A DNA stretch of 10,547 bases from an uncultured Anaerotruncus sp. (GCA_905210995.1 CAJLZE010000073.1:1-10547), one strand, 5' to 3'. Positions 1-7,373 are shown, counted from the stretch's first letter. Notes: generated by a model not told the origin, from the sequence alone. A program made the numbers and translations.

Positions 1-23
1 TTTTCCGGCACCGCCGTTTTGTT

Positions 24-43
24 CTGCCGAGAGGCAGTTTTTT
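24..43 (+). terminator. Possible short intrinsic terminator reading rightward
   Basis: CTGCC (24-28) and GGCAG (33-37) form a 5-bp stem around a GAGA loop, followed directly by six T (38-43). The T run lies on the plus-strand side, so it would end a plus-strand transcript entering from left of the window. On the minus strand the hairpin is followed by AACAAAA, so it does not obviously end the DUF218 gene. The stem is short, hence the low confidence. Confidence 0.35.
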
Positions 44-58
44 ACGTTGTTGAACGAA

Positions 59-808
59 TCACCTCATGCCGCCGGAAAGGGTGTATTTGGCGACGGCAAG
101 GCACTCGCGCAAAAGGCTCGGTATCACTGATATCGCACGCGTCGAATAGTGGACGTGCGCTATCTTTTCAAACCCCGCAGCGCGGGCGACTCTTTCCGCA
201 CGGAAAATGTGGTATTCGTTTGTTACAAATGCGGCTTTGAACCCATCGGGGAAAAGCTCGTCGAGCAGAGCCTTTGAATTGCGGAAGTTCTCTGTCGTGC
301 TCGTCGATGTGTCCTCGCAGATCACCTTATCCTCGGGGATGCCTTTTTCGAGAAGGTATTTCTTCATTGCCGACGCTTCGCTGATGTCCTCCTGCGGACC
401 TTGGCCGCCGCTTACGACGATCACCGCCCGGGGGTTCTCTTTGCTGTACTCTAAGGCGGTATCGAGCCTTCCGCGCAGCGCGACGCTCAGCTTTTTGCCG
501 TGAACTCCCGCACCGAGCACTATCAGTGCATCCTCATTGCCGCTTGCGGTGTCGGTGACGCCGTATATCAGCAGAAATGATGAAAATGCAATAACTGCGG
601 CAAGTCCCGTGTAAAAAACAGCCTTTATCCAGCGTGGGAACAGCGAGACCTTTCCGAAAAGCAGGCCTATCAGCATGAGCACCGATCCCACCATCAGCGT
701 GACGACCGTGCCGGCGTTCATGTTTGATGTGAACGCGACGGCAATGCCGTTAAGTGTTATCAGCGCACCTGCGATGATATAAACGTAACGCAGTATTTTA
801 TTTTTCAT
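59..808 (-). CDS. DUF218 / YdcF-SanA family membrane protein
   Basis: This 249-residue protein has two parts. The N-terminal third carries three hydrophobic segments (about residues 8-27, 33-52 and 62-84). The rest is a DUF218 (YdcF/SanA/ElyC-like) domain. Domain hallmarks visible are DALIVLGAG (93-101), a GRLDTALEY helix (113-121), VVSGGQG (131-137), the acidic/Ser-rich stretch ISEASAMKKYL (142-152), ICEDTSTSTTENF (163-175) and VTNEYHIFRAERVARAAGF (195-213). Relatives are linked to envelope integrity, but the biochemical activity of the family is poorly defined, so no reaction is assigned. The start ATG (808-806) overlaps the stop of the upstream glycerate kinase as ATGA. A GGAGG lies at 817-821, eight bases before the ATG and inside the kinase gene, so translation is probably coupled. 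No clear terminator for this unit is visible before the window edge. Confidence 0.88.
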   Translation of the reverse strand: MKNKILRYVYIIAGALITLNGIAVAFTSNMNAGTVVTLMVGSVLMLIGLLFGKVSLFPRWIKAVFYTGLAAVIAFSSFLLIYGVTDTASGNEDALIVLGAGVHGKKLSVALRGRLDTALEYSKENPRAVIVVSGGQGPQEDISEASAMKKYLLEKGIPEDKVICEDTSTSTTENFRNSKALLDELFPDGFKAAFVTNEYHIFRAERVARAAGFEKIAHVHYSTRAISVIPSLLRECLAVAKYTLSGGMR

Positions 809-1947
809 CTGGAATTCCTCCGGAGATCATCATGAATATATCTGTCTCTGCAAATCGCGGCGCCGGTCTTATGCAGCAGAGGCGCCGGATGCGCAATGGC
901 GTATCCGATATCGGGCGCTGTGTCGGCGAGCGAATACATATCGCTTATCCCGTGACGCAGCATGATCTCGGCTCCGTCGCCGAGCTGCCCGGCAACTGCA
1001 ACGACCGGTACTCCGCGTGCCGCAGCGCGCGCTGCGACGCCGTTTATCGCCTTGCCGCAGGCGCTTTGCGAGTCTATCCTGCCCTCGCCTGTGATGACGA
1101 GGTCGGCGTCTGTCAACGCTCTGTCGAATCCCGCAGCGTCAAGCACCGCGTCGATGCCGGGTATGATGCGTGCGCCGAGAATGGCGACGAGCGGGGCGGG
1201 GATGCCGCCGCCGGCACCGATGCCCGGCACGCGGCTGACGTCGCGTGAGATGGCGGCAAGCTTTGCGGCATAATTTTTCATTCCGTTTTCAAGCCTGTCG
1301 ATAATTGCGCCGTCCGCGCCCTTTTGCGGACCGTACACGAACGTCGCGCCGTTATTTCCCGTGAGCGGGTTCGTCACGTCACAGGCAACAGTGAATCCGG
1401 TGCAAAAAAGACGTCGGTCAAGCGCGGATATGTCGATGGCGGTTATATCCGCAAGGTCGCGGGCGCGTATGCCGTTTATCCTGCCGCGGCGACCGTAAAA
1501 CACCGCGCCGAGCGCTTCGAGCATTCCCGCGCCACCGTCGTTGCTTCCCGTGCCGCCGACCGTGAGCATGATCTTTTCAAAGCCGCGCTCGAGAGCTGCG
1601 GTTATAAGGCTTCCGACTCCGCGAGAGGTCGACAGCTCGGGATCCCTCTCCGCGGGCGGGACGGATCCGAGCCCGACCGCGCGTGCCGATTCGATCACGG
1701 CGGTATTCCCGATATACCCGATGAGCGCTTCTGCAGGCGCTCCGTTCGTGTTGAACGCGGGGGCGATCATCCGGCATTCGGGCGTGGTCAGGGCTTCGAG
1801 TGTGCCCTCTCCGCCGTCGGCGATCGGGATAATGACCGTTTGAGCCTCCGGGCATACCTCGTGTATGCCGTCGGCTATTGCCCGTGCCGCATCGGGGGCG
1901 CTTATGCTGCCCTTGAACGAATCCGGCGCCACGATGATCTTTTTCAT
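805..1947 (-). CDS. Glycerate 2-kinase (GlxK/GarK-type, PF02595)
   Basis: The product phosphorylates D-glycerate with ATP, probably giving 2-phosphoglycerate for glycolysis; it is soluble and cytoplasmic. At 380 residues it matches the usual family length. Diagnostic motifs are PDSFKGS (8-14), ADGGEGT (43-49), GGTGSNDGGAG (131-141), DVTNPLTG (190-197), YGPQKGA (205-211) and TGEGRIDSQSACGKA (286-300). I chose the ATG at 1947-1945 because MKKIIVAPDSFKGS is the family's usual beginning and an AGGAG at 1956-1960 sits eight bases upstream. The in-frame GTG at 1989 overlaps the -10 box and is therefore unlikely. The gene shares an ATGA overlap with the downstream DUF218 gene, forming a two-gene operon with no obvious metabolic link. 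No glyoxylate, tartronate or serine-pathway gene is adjacent, so the physiological source of glycerate cannot be read from context. Confidence 0.93.
   Translation of the reverse strand: MKKIIVAPDSFKGSISAPDAARAIADGIHEVCPEAQTVIIPIADGGEGTLEALTTPECRMIAPAFNTNGAPAEALIGYIGNTAVIESARAVGLGSVPPAERDPELSTSRGVGSLITAALERGFEKIMLTVGGTGSNDGGAGMLEALGAVFYGRRGRINGIRARDLADITAIDISALDRRLFCTGFTVACDVTNPLTGNNGATFVYGPQKGADGAIIDRLENGMKNYAAKLAAISRDVSRVPGIGAGGGIPAPLVAILGARIIPGIDAVLDAAGFDRALTDADLVITGEGRIDSQSACGKAINGVAARAAARGVPVVAVAGQLGDGAEIMLRHGISDMYSLADTAPDIGYAIAHPAPLLHKTGAAICRDRYIHDDLRRNSR
817..821 (-). promoter_or_regulatory. Ribosome binding site inside the glycerate kinase gene for the DUF218 gene
   Basis: GGAGG on the minus strand, eight bases before the ATG at 808. 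It lies wholly within the 3' end of the glycerate kinase coding sequence and supports the overlapping start. Confidence 0.7.
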
Positions 1948-1955
1948 ATGCGCTG

Positions 1956-1960
1956 CTCCT
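1956..1960 (-). promoter_or_regulatory. Ribosome binding site of the glycerate kinase gene
   Basis: AGGAG on the minus strand, eight bases before the ATG at 1947. This site decides the start against the longer in-frame GTG at 1989. Confidence 0.75.
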
Positions 1961-1979
1961 TTAAACGGTCGTTTTATAT

Positions 1980-2008
1980 AGTATATCACATAACACGGAG
2001 GGTTTCAA
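1980..2008 (-). promoter_or_regulatory. Sigma-A-type promoter of the glycerate kinase-DUF218 operon
   Basis: On the minus strand TTGAAA (2008-2003), a 17-bp spacer and TATACT (1985-1980) make a good vegetative promoter. Transcription would begin near 1973, leaving a leader of roughly 25 bases that contains the AGGAG site. It lies between the ABC transporter terminator and the kinase start, as expected for an independent unit. Confidence 0.7.
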
Positions 2009-2032
2009 CATCGCACCGTGGTATCGCTTGTT

Positions 2033-2062
2033 AAAAAAATGTGCCGCGCAAAAGCGCGGCAC
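2033..2062 (-). terminator. Intrinsic terminator of the ABC transporter gene
   Basis: GTGCCGCGC (2041-2049) and GCGCGGCAC (2054-2062) form a perfect 9-bp GC-rich stem. Read on the minus strand, the loop is TTTT and the stem is followed by ATTTTTTTAA. It begins eight bases after the transporter stop codon. Orientation and T tract assign it to the minus strand. Confidence 0.9.
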
Positions 2063-2070
2063 ACACGGTA

Positions 2071-4761
2071 TTATTCCGTTCTCAGAGCTATGACGGGGTC
2101 TTTCTTGGCTGCGAGACGTGAGGGGATGAGCCCCGCCGCGAGCGTCATGAGGATGCTTACGGCGATAAGCCCGAGCGAGCCCGCAAGCGGAAGTGCCGCA
2201 CCGATGTTTTCCATGCCGGAGAAATGGTGTATGGCAATGTTGGTGGGGATGAGCAGCACGAGCGTTACCGCGATGCCGATGATTCCCGAAACGCTGCCCA
2301 CGATGAATGTCTCTGCATTGAACACACGGGAGACATCGCGCTTTGACGCACCCATGGCACGCAGTATGCCTATTTCCTTTGTGCGCTCGAGCACCGAGAT
2401 ATAGGTGATTATTCCTATCATTATCGAGGATACAACGAGCGATATCGCAACGAACGCTATGAGTATGCCCGAAACGACGTCGATAACGGTGGTTATCGAG
2501 GACATGAGCAGCTTGACATAGTCGGTGTACTTTATTGTAAGCTCCTCGTGACCCTCATCGGTCACTTTTTTGTTGTACTCCTCGATGAGGGCGGATATTT
2601 TATCCTTGTCGCTGAAGGTGCGTGCATAAATGCTGATGGTTTTCGGCGAGTCGAGCGACACCTTGCCGAGCTGCTTCATATTGCTGTCGTATGTGGCTTT
2701 GGTGGTCGGAACATACTGCTTGAACATTGCAATTATCTGTTCGTCGGTCATTACGGCGATATAGCCTTCAAGCTGTGCGCGCTGATCCTCGGGCAGCGTG
2801 GCGATATATGCCTTTACATCATCGACGGTTATCTCGGCGTCCTCGTTGCGCGAGAAGGGGATGCCGGTCAGTATATCGGTGTCCTTGTCAGCTTCCTGCG
2901 CGGCGATCACTTCGCTTGCGTCGGAAAGCTTTATATATTCGCGGGTCAGAGCCGAGGTGTATGCTACCGAGCCACCCATTGATGAAGCGACCGCCTCCGC
3001 GCTCGGACGGAGGATGCCGACGACCTTCAGCTTTACGCCCTTCTTTTCAAGCTGCGCGGTGAGCGCGTCCTTGTTTTTGTCGGCGTTTTTACCGCTTATA
3101 TCGCTTATATCGGTCCATTTGCCGGAATCATCGCGCACATACCCGTCGGGACGTGTCAGCATTGTGAAGTTGAGACCGAGAAAATCTTCGTAAGAGTATA
3201 CCGATTCGGTGCTTTCGAGCTTTTCGCCCTTCATCATCTGCTCAAACATCTTTACGGCTTCCGACTGATCCTTGATGCCGAGGGTGTAAAGGACAAGATC
3301 GCTTACCGAGTTGTTCTTATCGACGACTATCATGACTTCGTTGTAGTTTTCGGGCCAGTGACCGGCAATGCAGTCATACTGCGCGTGCATGAGCTTCTCA
3401 TCGTCGATCATTTCCTCCCACACGTTCATGCGGTACATCTGCGATGCCATTCCGCTCATATCGCTGCTCATCGTCGTGCCCGCAGAGGACATCATTTCCG
3501 AGAGAAGGGGACTGGGGTTTACCTTTATCAGCCCCGACGAATCGTTTCTGTAAACGTTGAGGTCGATATCATAGGTGTATTTGACGGACGAGATATACTG
3601 TGAGAGATCGCTTGACGGATCGTCGAGTATCTTTTTGAAGGCAACGAGGTCGTTTGAGCGTATCTCTGAGATCATCGTGTTTACAAGCTCGGTGTAGATG
3701 TTGTTCGCATAGATCTTTCCGTCCTCGCGCGCGGTATCGGCGCCGTCGGAATTGCTGCCGCGCAGCGATGAGATGAGACTTGTCATGTCAACGCTTTCGG
3801 CTTCTATCATTATCGGGTAGGACGACAGAGTGTCCTCCTGCATACGGGAGATATAATCCTGAATGCCCGTCTGGAGCGACAGTATGAGCGCTATCCCTAT
3901 GATGCCGATGCTTCCCGCGAACGATGTGAGCAGCGTGCGGGCTTTTTTGGTCATAAGGTTGTTGAGGGAGAGGGAAAGCGCCGTAAGAAAGGACATCGAG
4001 GTCTTTCCGCCGCGTGCGCGGCTCTTTTCGGCGATGCTTGCCGCTCTTTTGGCGTCGGATTTGCGTTTTTCTTCCGCTGTCGGATCGTAAGGATCCGAAT
4101 CTCCGGTCATTTTGCCGTCGAGCAGGCGAACGAGCCTTGTCGAGTACTTTTCGGCAAGCTCGGGGTTGTGCGTGACCATTATGACAAGGCGGTCGCGCGA
4201 CACCTCTTTGAGTATCTCCATTACCTGAACGCTCGTTTCGGAGTCGAGTGCGCCCGTAGGTTCGTCGGCAAGCAGGATATCCGGGTCGTTCACAAGTGCG
4301 CGGGCTATTGCGACGCGCTGCATCTGACCACCGGACATCTGGTTGGGCTTTTTGCCGAGCTGATCGCCGAGCCCCACGCGCTCAAGCACCGCTTTGGCTC
4401 TGCGGCGGCGTTCGGCACGGTCGATGCCCGATATCGTGAGCGCAAGCTCAACGTTTGCAAGCACCGACTGATGCGGGATGAGATTGTAACTCTGAAAAAC
4501 AAAGCCGACCGAATGATTGCGGTATGCGTCCCAGTCGCGGTCGCTGAAGGTGTCTGTCGGCTTGCCGTTTATTTCAAGCTGGCCGGATGTATATCTGTCA
4601 AGTCCGCCGATGATATTGAGAAGTGTGGTCTTGCCGCAGCCCGATGGACCCAGCACCGACACGAACTCGCTGTCACGGAAGGACAGGGAAATGCCCTTCA
4701 GCGCTTCGACCGTCGTGTCGCCCGTAACATAGCTTTTTCTGATCTCCTTAAGTGTGAGCAT
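2071..4761 (-). CDS. ABC transporter, fused ATPase and FtsX/MacB-type permease with a large extracytoplasmic domain
   Basis: This 896-residue protein joins an ATPase and a permease in one chain. The N-terminal ATPase is of the LolD/MacB/FtsE class: Walker A GPSGCGKTT (38-46), Q-loop Q90, signature MSGGQ (142-146), Walker B ILLADE (162-167) and H-loop H198. A charged linker (about 226-250) leads to the first membrane helix (about 280-297). About 460 extracytoplasmic residues follow, then three C-terminal helices with the FtsX hallmark ERTKEIGILRAMGASKRDV (about 792-810) and the typical KKDPVIALR end. Such proteins are mechanotransducers or exporters that probably work as dimers; the substrate cannot be read from sequence. 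I chose the ATG at 4761 because GGAGG lies five bases upstream; a TTG at 4764 would leave only two. No partner lipoprotein, adaptor or histidine kinase is adjacent. A terminator lies at both ends, so it is probably a single-gene unit. Confidence 0.93.
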   Translation of the reverse strand: MLTLKEIRKSYVTGDTTVEALKGISLSFRDSEFVSVLGPSGCGKTTLLNIIGGLDRYTSGQLEINGKPTDTFSDRDWDAYRNHSVGFVFQSYNLIPHQSVLANVELALTISGIDRAERRRRAKAVLERVGLGDQLGKKPNQMSGGQMQRVAIARALVNDPDILLADEPTGALDSETSVQVMEILKEVSRDRLVIMVTHNPELAEKYSTRLVRLLDGKMTGDSDPYDPTAEEKRKSDAKRAASIAEKSRARGGKTSMSFLTALSLSLNNLMTKKARTLLTSFAGSIGIIGIALILSLQTGIQDYISRMQEDTLSSYPIMIEAESVDMTSLISSLRGSNSDGADTAREDGKIYANNIYTELVNTMISEIRSNDLVAFKKILDDPSSDLSQYISSVKYTYDIDLNVYRNDSSGLIKVNPSPLLSEMMSSAGTTMSSDMSGMASQMYRMNVWEEMIDDEKLMHAQYDCIAGHWPENYNEVMIVVDKNNSVSDLVLYTLGIKDQSEAVKMFEQMMKGEKLESTESVYSYEDFLGLNFTMLTRPDGYVRDDSGKWTDISDISGKNADKNKDALTAQLEKKGVKLKVVGILRPSAEAVASSMGGSVAYTSALTREYIKLSDASEVIAAQEADKDTDILTGIPFSRNEDAEITVDDVKAYIATLPEDQRAQLEGYIAVMTDEQIIAMFKQYVPTTKATYDSNMKQLGKVSLDSPKTISIYARTFSDKDKISALIEEYNKKVTDEGHEELTIKYTDYVKLLMSSITTVIDVVSGILIAFVAISLVVSSIMIGIITYISVLERTKEIGILRAMGASKRDVSRVFNAETFIVGSVSGIIGIAVTLVLLIPTNIAIHHFSGMENIGAALPLAGSLGLIAVSILMTLAAGLIPSRLAAKKDPVIALRTE

Positions 4762-4884
4762 CAATGCCTCCGATCGTCCGGCGTGCCATGCCGGTAAAGG
4801 TTATAATATCAGAATTTTACTCTTAAAATGTTGCCTCAGTATTTACCGCGTATTAAATCAGTTATTCTAATTTTGAAACAATAC

Positions 4885-4913
4885 TCCGGACGGTGCCGCG
4901 GCTGCCGTCCGGA
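4885..4913 (-). terminator. Probable terminator-like hairpin after the RNA methyltransferase gene
   Basis: TCCGGACGG (4885-4893) and CCGTCCGGA (4905-4913) form a perfect 9-bp stem around an 11-base GC-rich loop, nine bases after the methyltransferase stop. On the minus strand the stem is followed by GTATTGTTTC, so the T tract is poor. It probably ends or attenuates methyltransferase transcription before the ABC gene, but it is weaker than the other terminators here. Confidence 0.55.
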
Positions 4914-4921
4914 AATATCGT

Positions 4922-6088
4922 TTATACGCGATCTTTTGACTGCTTTCTGAAAAACTGATAAAGATAGCACGGTATCATGCCGTTGTAGAGCTTGCGCACC
5001 GCGTCGGCGCGCCTGCCGTAGAGCTTTTCAAAATACTCGCATGAGGTGAGAACATAGACCTGCCACGGCTCCATGGCGCGGAACGTCGTTCCCATCGCCC
5101 GGTAAAGTATCTCCGCGTCGCGCATACTGAGCATACGTTCGCCGTAGGGCGGGTTGCATATGAGTGTGCCCCGGCAGTCCGGCTTTTGTATCTTCGTGGC
5201 GTCAGCCGTGAAGAAGTCGATGTATTTTGACACACCGGCCCGTCTTGCATTGGCGCGGGCGGTGGTTATGGCGTCGGGGTCGATATCGGAGCCGCGCGCG
5301 CGGAAGTCGGTGTCCCTTACGGCGGCTTCGGCTTCGTCGCGCGCATCGTCCCACAGCTTTTGCGGAAGTGCGGCGAACTTTTCGCCCGCAAAGGATCTGA
5401 AAAGCCCGGGCGCGCGGTTGGTCATGAGCATAACGCCCTCTATCGCTATCGTTCCGGAGCCGCAGAAGGGATCCCAAAGAAGAACGTCGTCGCGCAGCCG
5501 TGCGTTCATGACGAGTGCCGCGGCAAGCGTTTCACGCAGCGGCGCGGCGTTTGCCGCGGGACGGTACCCGCGCTTGTGCAGCGCGACGCCCGACGTGTCG
5601 AGCATAAGATGCGCTTCATTTTTGAATATAAAGAACTCTATCTGATATTTTACTCCCGTTTCGGGCATACGGAGAAGCCCGTACCTGCCGCCGAGACGGT
5701 CGGCTGCCGCTTTTTTGATTATACGCTGGCAGTCGGGGATCGATGTGAGCGCGCTTTTTATCGAATGTCCTTTGACGGGGAAGGCGTCATCGCGCCCGAT
5801 GAAGCTTTCCCATTCAAGCGCCTTTGTGCCCTCGTACAGCGCGTCGAATGTCGGCGCGGGAAAGCTGCCGACGAGGATGTAGACGCGCTCGGCGCAGCGG
5901 ATGTTTATATTTGCGCGGGCGCAGTCCGCCGCGGTGCCGCTGAATGCGACTCTGCCGTCCATCGTGAACAGCCGTCTGAGTCCCAGCGCGTCTATTTCGG
6001 CGCCGAGCGGCTTTTCAAGCCCGAAAAGGCAGGTCGCCACATATGTGAATACTGTTTCCATGCTTTTGCTTTGTTTTTGACCTTTCAT
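4922..6088 (-). CDS. THUMP-domain class I SAM-dependent RNA methyltransferase (RlmL/YpsC-like)
   Basis: The product probably transfers a methyl group from S-adenosylmethionine to a base in 23S rRNA. The family contains the N2-guanine methyltransferase RlmL and its Gram-positive homologue YpsC. At 388 residues it has the YpsC-like single-methyltransferase layout, without the second domain of E. coli RlmL. It begins ATCLFGLEKPLGAEI (19-32), has a THUMP-like RNA-binding region (about 60-165), then the Rossmann methyltransferase with SAM motif DPFCGSGT (206-213), a likely acidic ribose-binding GSDID (266-270) and catalytic NPPYGER (312-318). The exact modified nucleotide is not decidable here. 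The start is uncertain: neither the ATG at 6088 nor the in-frame ATG at 6061 (residue 10) has a strong Shine-Dalgarno site at normal distance, and 6061 would match the usual N-terminus more closely. The gene has its own promoter and reads away from the lipoprotein gene. Confidence 0.9.
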   Translation of the reverse strand: MKGQKQSKSMETVFTYVATCLFGLEKPLGAEIDALGLRRLFTMDGRVAFSGTAADCARANINIRCAERVYILVGSFPAPTFDALYEGTKALEWESFIGRDDAFPVKGHSIKSALTSIPDCQRIIKKAAADRLGGRYGLLRMPETGVKYQIEFFIFKNEAHLMLDTSGVALHKRGYRPAANAAPLRETLAAALVMNARLRDDVLLWDPFCGSGTIAIEGVMLMTNRAPGLFRSFAGEKFAALPQKLWDDARDEAEAAVRDTDFRARGSDIDPDAITTARANARRAGVSKYIDFFTADATKIQKPDCRGTLICNPPYGERMLSMRDAEILYRAMGTTFRAMEPWQVYVLTSCEYFEKLYGRRADAVRKLYNGMIPCYLYQFFRKQSKDRV

Positions 6089-6115
6089 GCTGGATCATGG
6101 TTATTTTTCTTTACA

Positions 6116-6144
6116 ATTATACCACAGATCCCGCCCCGACGCAA
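6116..6144 (-). promoter_or_regulatory. Extended -10 promoter of the RNA methyltransferase gene
   Basis: On the minus strand TTGCGT (6144-6139), a 17-bp spacer ending in TGG, and a consensus TATAAT (6121-6116). The TG one base before the -10 box makes it an extended -10 promoter. The predicted transcript starts near 6109, leaving a leader of only about 20 bases before the ATG at 6088. Confidence 0.75.
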
Positions 6145-6215
6145 GAGTTTATTGCCATGTGCGCACGCAATGTATATTTGGTCATTTTTTATATGTGTTT
6201 TTCAACAAACAACTG

Positions 6216-6244
6216 TTGACACTTGAACGGAAATGTGCTAAAAT
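6216..6244 (+). promoter_or_regulatory. Strong sigma-A-type promoter of the lipoprotein gene
   Basis: Consensus TTGACA (6216-6221), a 17-bp spacer and TAAAAT (6239-6244). Transcription would begin near 6251, giving a leader of about 37 bases that holds AGGAAAGGAAG upstream of the ATG. The -35 box overlaps half of a short inverted repeat (6202-6219), a possible operator. Confidence 0.8.
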
Positions 6245-6287
6245 AAACATACAATAATTTTTGCTTAGGAAAGGAAGCACAATTATC

Positions 6288-7373
6288 ATGAAAAAAACAG
6301 TTGCTCTTATTCTGGCACTGCTTATGATCTCTGTTCTGTTTGTATCATGCAACAAGCAGGGTAACGGCGGTGACACAACACCCGCGCCCGGTTCCTCGGC
6401 TGCCACTCCCAACACCACGAAGGCTCCCGAATCTACCAAGAAGCCCGACGCAACCAAGGCTCCCGGCACCACTGCCGAGCCCACCACCGAGAAGCCCGAA
6501 GTGCCCGTTCCCACGATCGCCGACGGTCTTATGGTCTATCATCAGGACTTTGACAGCCTGCCCGACATAACCGACAGCAACGAAGTTGCCTCCAAGCTCG
6601 GCTGGCAGATCCGCAATAAGAAGATGGATAACGGCGACGGTGCTCTCACCGATAACACTGCCATTTATACCATCGAAGACGGCAAGCTCAAAATAGTCAA
6701 CTACGACAACGGCAACAAAACCGACGGTAAGGACTCTTACTTCAAGATGCTCGACGACTTCTTCATGAAGCCCGCCGCAAAGGGCAACTACACCGTTCAG
6801 TATGATGTTACATACCTTGCAGCTTCCAAGCCCGACCGCTATGTTGTTCTTCTGACCAACTACAACGGCTTTGACTCCTACAACTCCTGCCACATCCGTG
6901 CACAGGGCAGCGGCAACAACCAGAACCGCTTCCTCGGCTCTTGGTCCAACTATGACATCAAGGGTCCGTACTATGCTGGCACCACCGCCGAGAGCGACGA
7001 GGCTTCCTCTATCGCAAAGAAGGTCTTCGGTCAGGATATCGACACCTCTGTGGGCGTTATGTACAATAAGTCCGTCACCATCAGGATCCAGTGCAACTAC
7101 GCCGAAGGTCCGTCCTGCTATATGCGTGACAACTCCGTTCCGGGTTCCGATTTCGTGCTTGTTTCCAAGCCCGACTCCACCGCTAACGGATTCCAGTACT
7201 GGAACATGATCGACAACTATGCCATCTGCCTTAAGGTCGGCGGCAAGATCGACAGCTACGTTGACAACATCTCCATCTGGAGCGGTCTCGGCAACGAGCC
7301 TCTTGACACCTCCGACACAGCATACAAGGCTGCTATCGCCGACTACCTCAAGCAGGTCGAGGCTCAGCAGTAA
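6288..7373 (+). CDS. Secreted lipoprotein of unknown function, probably highly expressed
   Basis: I do not recognise this 361-residue protein. A signal peptide with two N-terminal lysines and a hydrophobic core leads to a lipobox LFVSC, with C21 as the lipidated residue; F at -3 is less common than Leu. A Thr/Pro/Lys/Ala-rich linker (about 26-76) should hold the folded part away from the membrane. From about 79 there is a Tyr/Asn/Asp-rich region starting DGLMVYHQDFDSLPD, with alternating polar and hydrophobic stretches that resemble LamG or concanavalin-like beta-sandwich proteins; this fold is a guess. I chose the ATG at 6288 because it begins a clean signal peptide and AAAGGA (6270-6275) lies 12 bases upstream. 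A strong promoter and a strong terminator make it monocistronic. By hand count, 14 of 18 Pro codons are CCC, against 19 of 24 CCG in the capA-like gene, and Ile is almost always ATC. This fits very high expression or foreign origin. Confidence 0.9.
   Translation: MKKTVALILALLMISVLFVSCNKQGNGGDTTPAPGSSAATPNTTKAPESTKKPDATKAPGTTAEPTTEKPEVPVPTIADGLMVYHQDFDSLPDITDSNEVASKLGWQIRNKKMDNGDGALTDNTAIYTIEDGKLKIVNYDNGNKTDGKDSYFKMLDDFFMKPAAKGNYTVQYDVTYLAASKPDRYVVLLTNYNGFDSYNSCHIRAQGSGNNQNRFLGSWSNYDIKGPYYAGTTAESDEASSIAKKVFGQDIDTSVGVMYNKSVTIRIQCNYAEGPSCYMRDNSVPGSDFVLVSKPDSTANGFQYWNMIDNYAICLKVGGKIDSYVDNISIWSGLGNEPLDTSDTAYKAAIADYLKQVEAQQ

Larger units (their letters stand above)
6089..6287. other. Divergent intergenic region between the methyltransferase and lipoprotein genes
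   Basis: This 199-bp stretch is the largest gene-free gap. It holds the minus-strand methyltransferase promoter (6116-6144), the plus-strand lipoprotein promoter (6216-6244), and an 18-bp inverted repeat TCAACA-6-TGTTGA (6202-6219). Apart from these it is AT-rich with no visible RNA gene or small coding sequence. Confidence 0.7.

Noticed and set aside
1948..1989. A 14-residue N-terminal extension of glycerate kinase from the GTG at 1989
   Set aside because: The GTG lies at the -10 box, so a transcript from this promoter would not contain it, and the ATG at 1947 has a good ribosome binding site and the family's usual N-terminus.
1324..2034. A 236-codon plus-strand frame opposite the glycerate kinase
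   Set aside because: It runs through the kinase gene and its promoter and has no recognisable domain; it is a shadow of the kinase codon pattern.
4791..4870. A promoter for the ABC transporter gene in the AT-rich gap, with TATTAT near 4809-4814 on the minus strand
   Set aside because: No acceptable -35 hexamer is present at 16-18 bp, so I could not support a specific promoter although one is likely in this gap.
5360..6226. A 288-codon plus-strand frame opposite the RNA methyltransferase
   Set aside because: The minus strand carries intact methyltransferase motifs, and the plus-strand translation is Arg/Cys-rich without domain features.
6261..6287. A TTG start nine codons upstream for the lipoprotein
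   Set aside because: It would place the ribosome binding sequence inside the coding region and add charged residues before a normal signal peptide beginning MKK.
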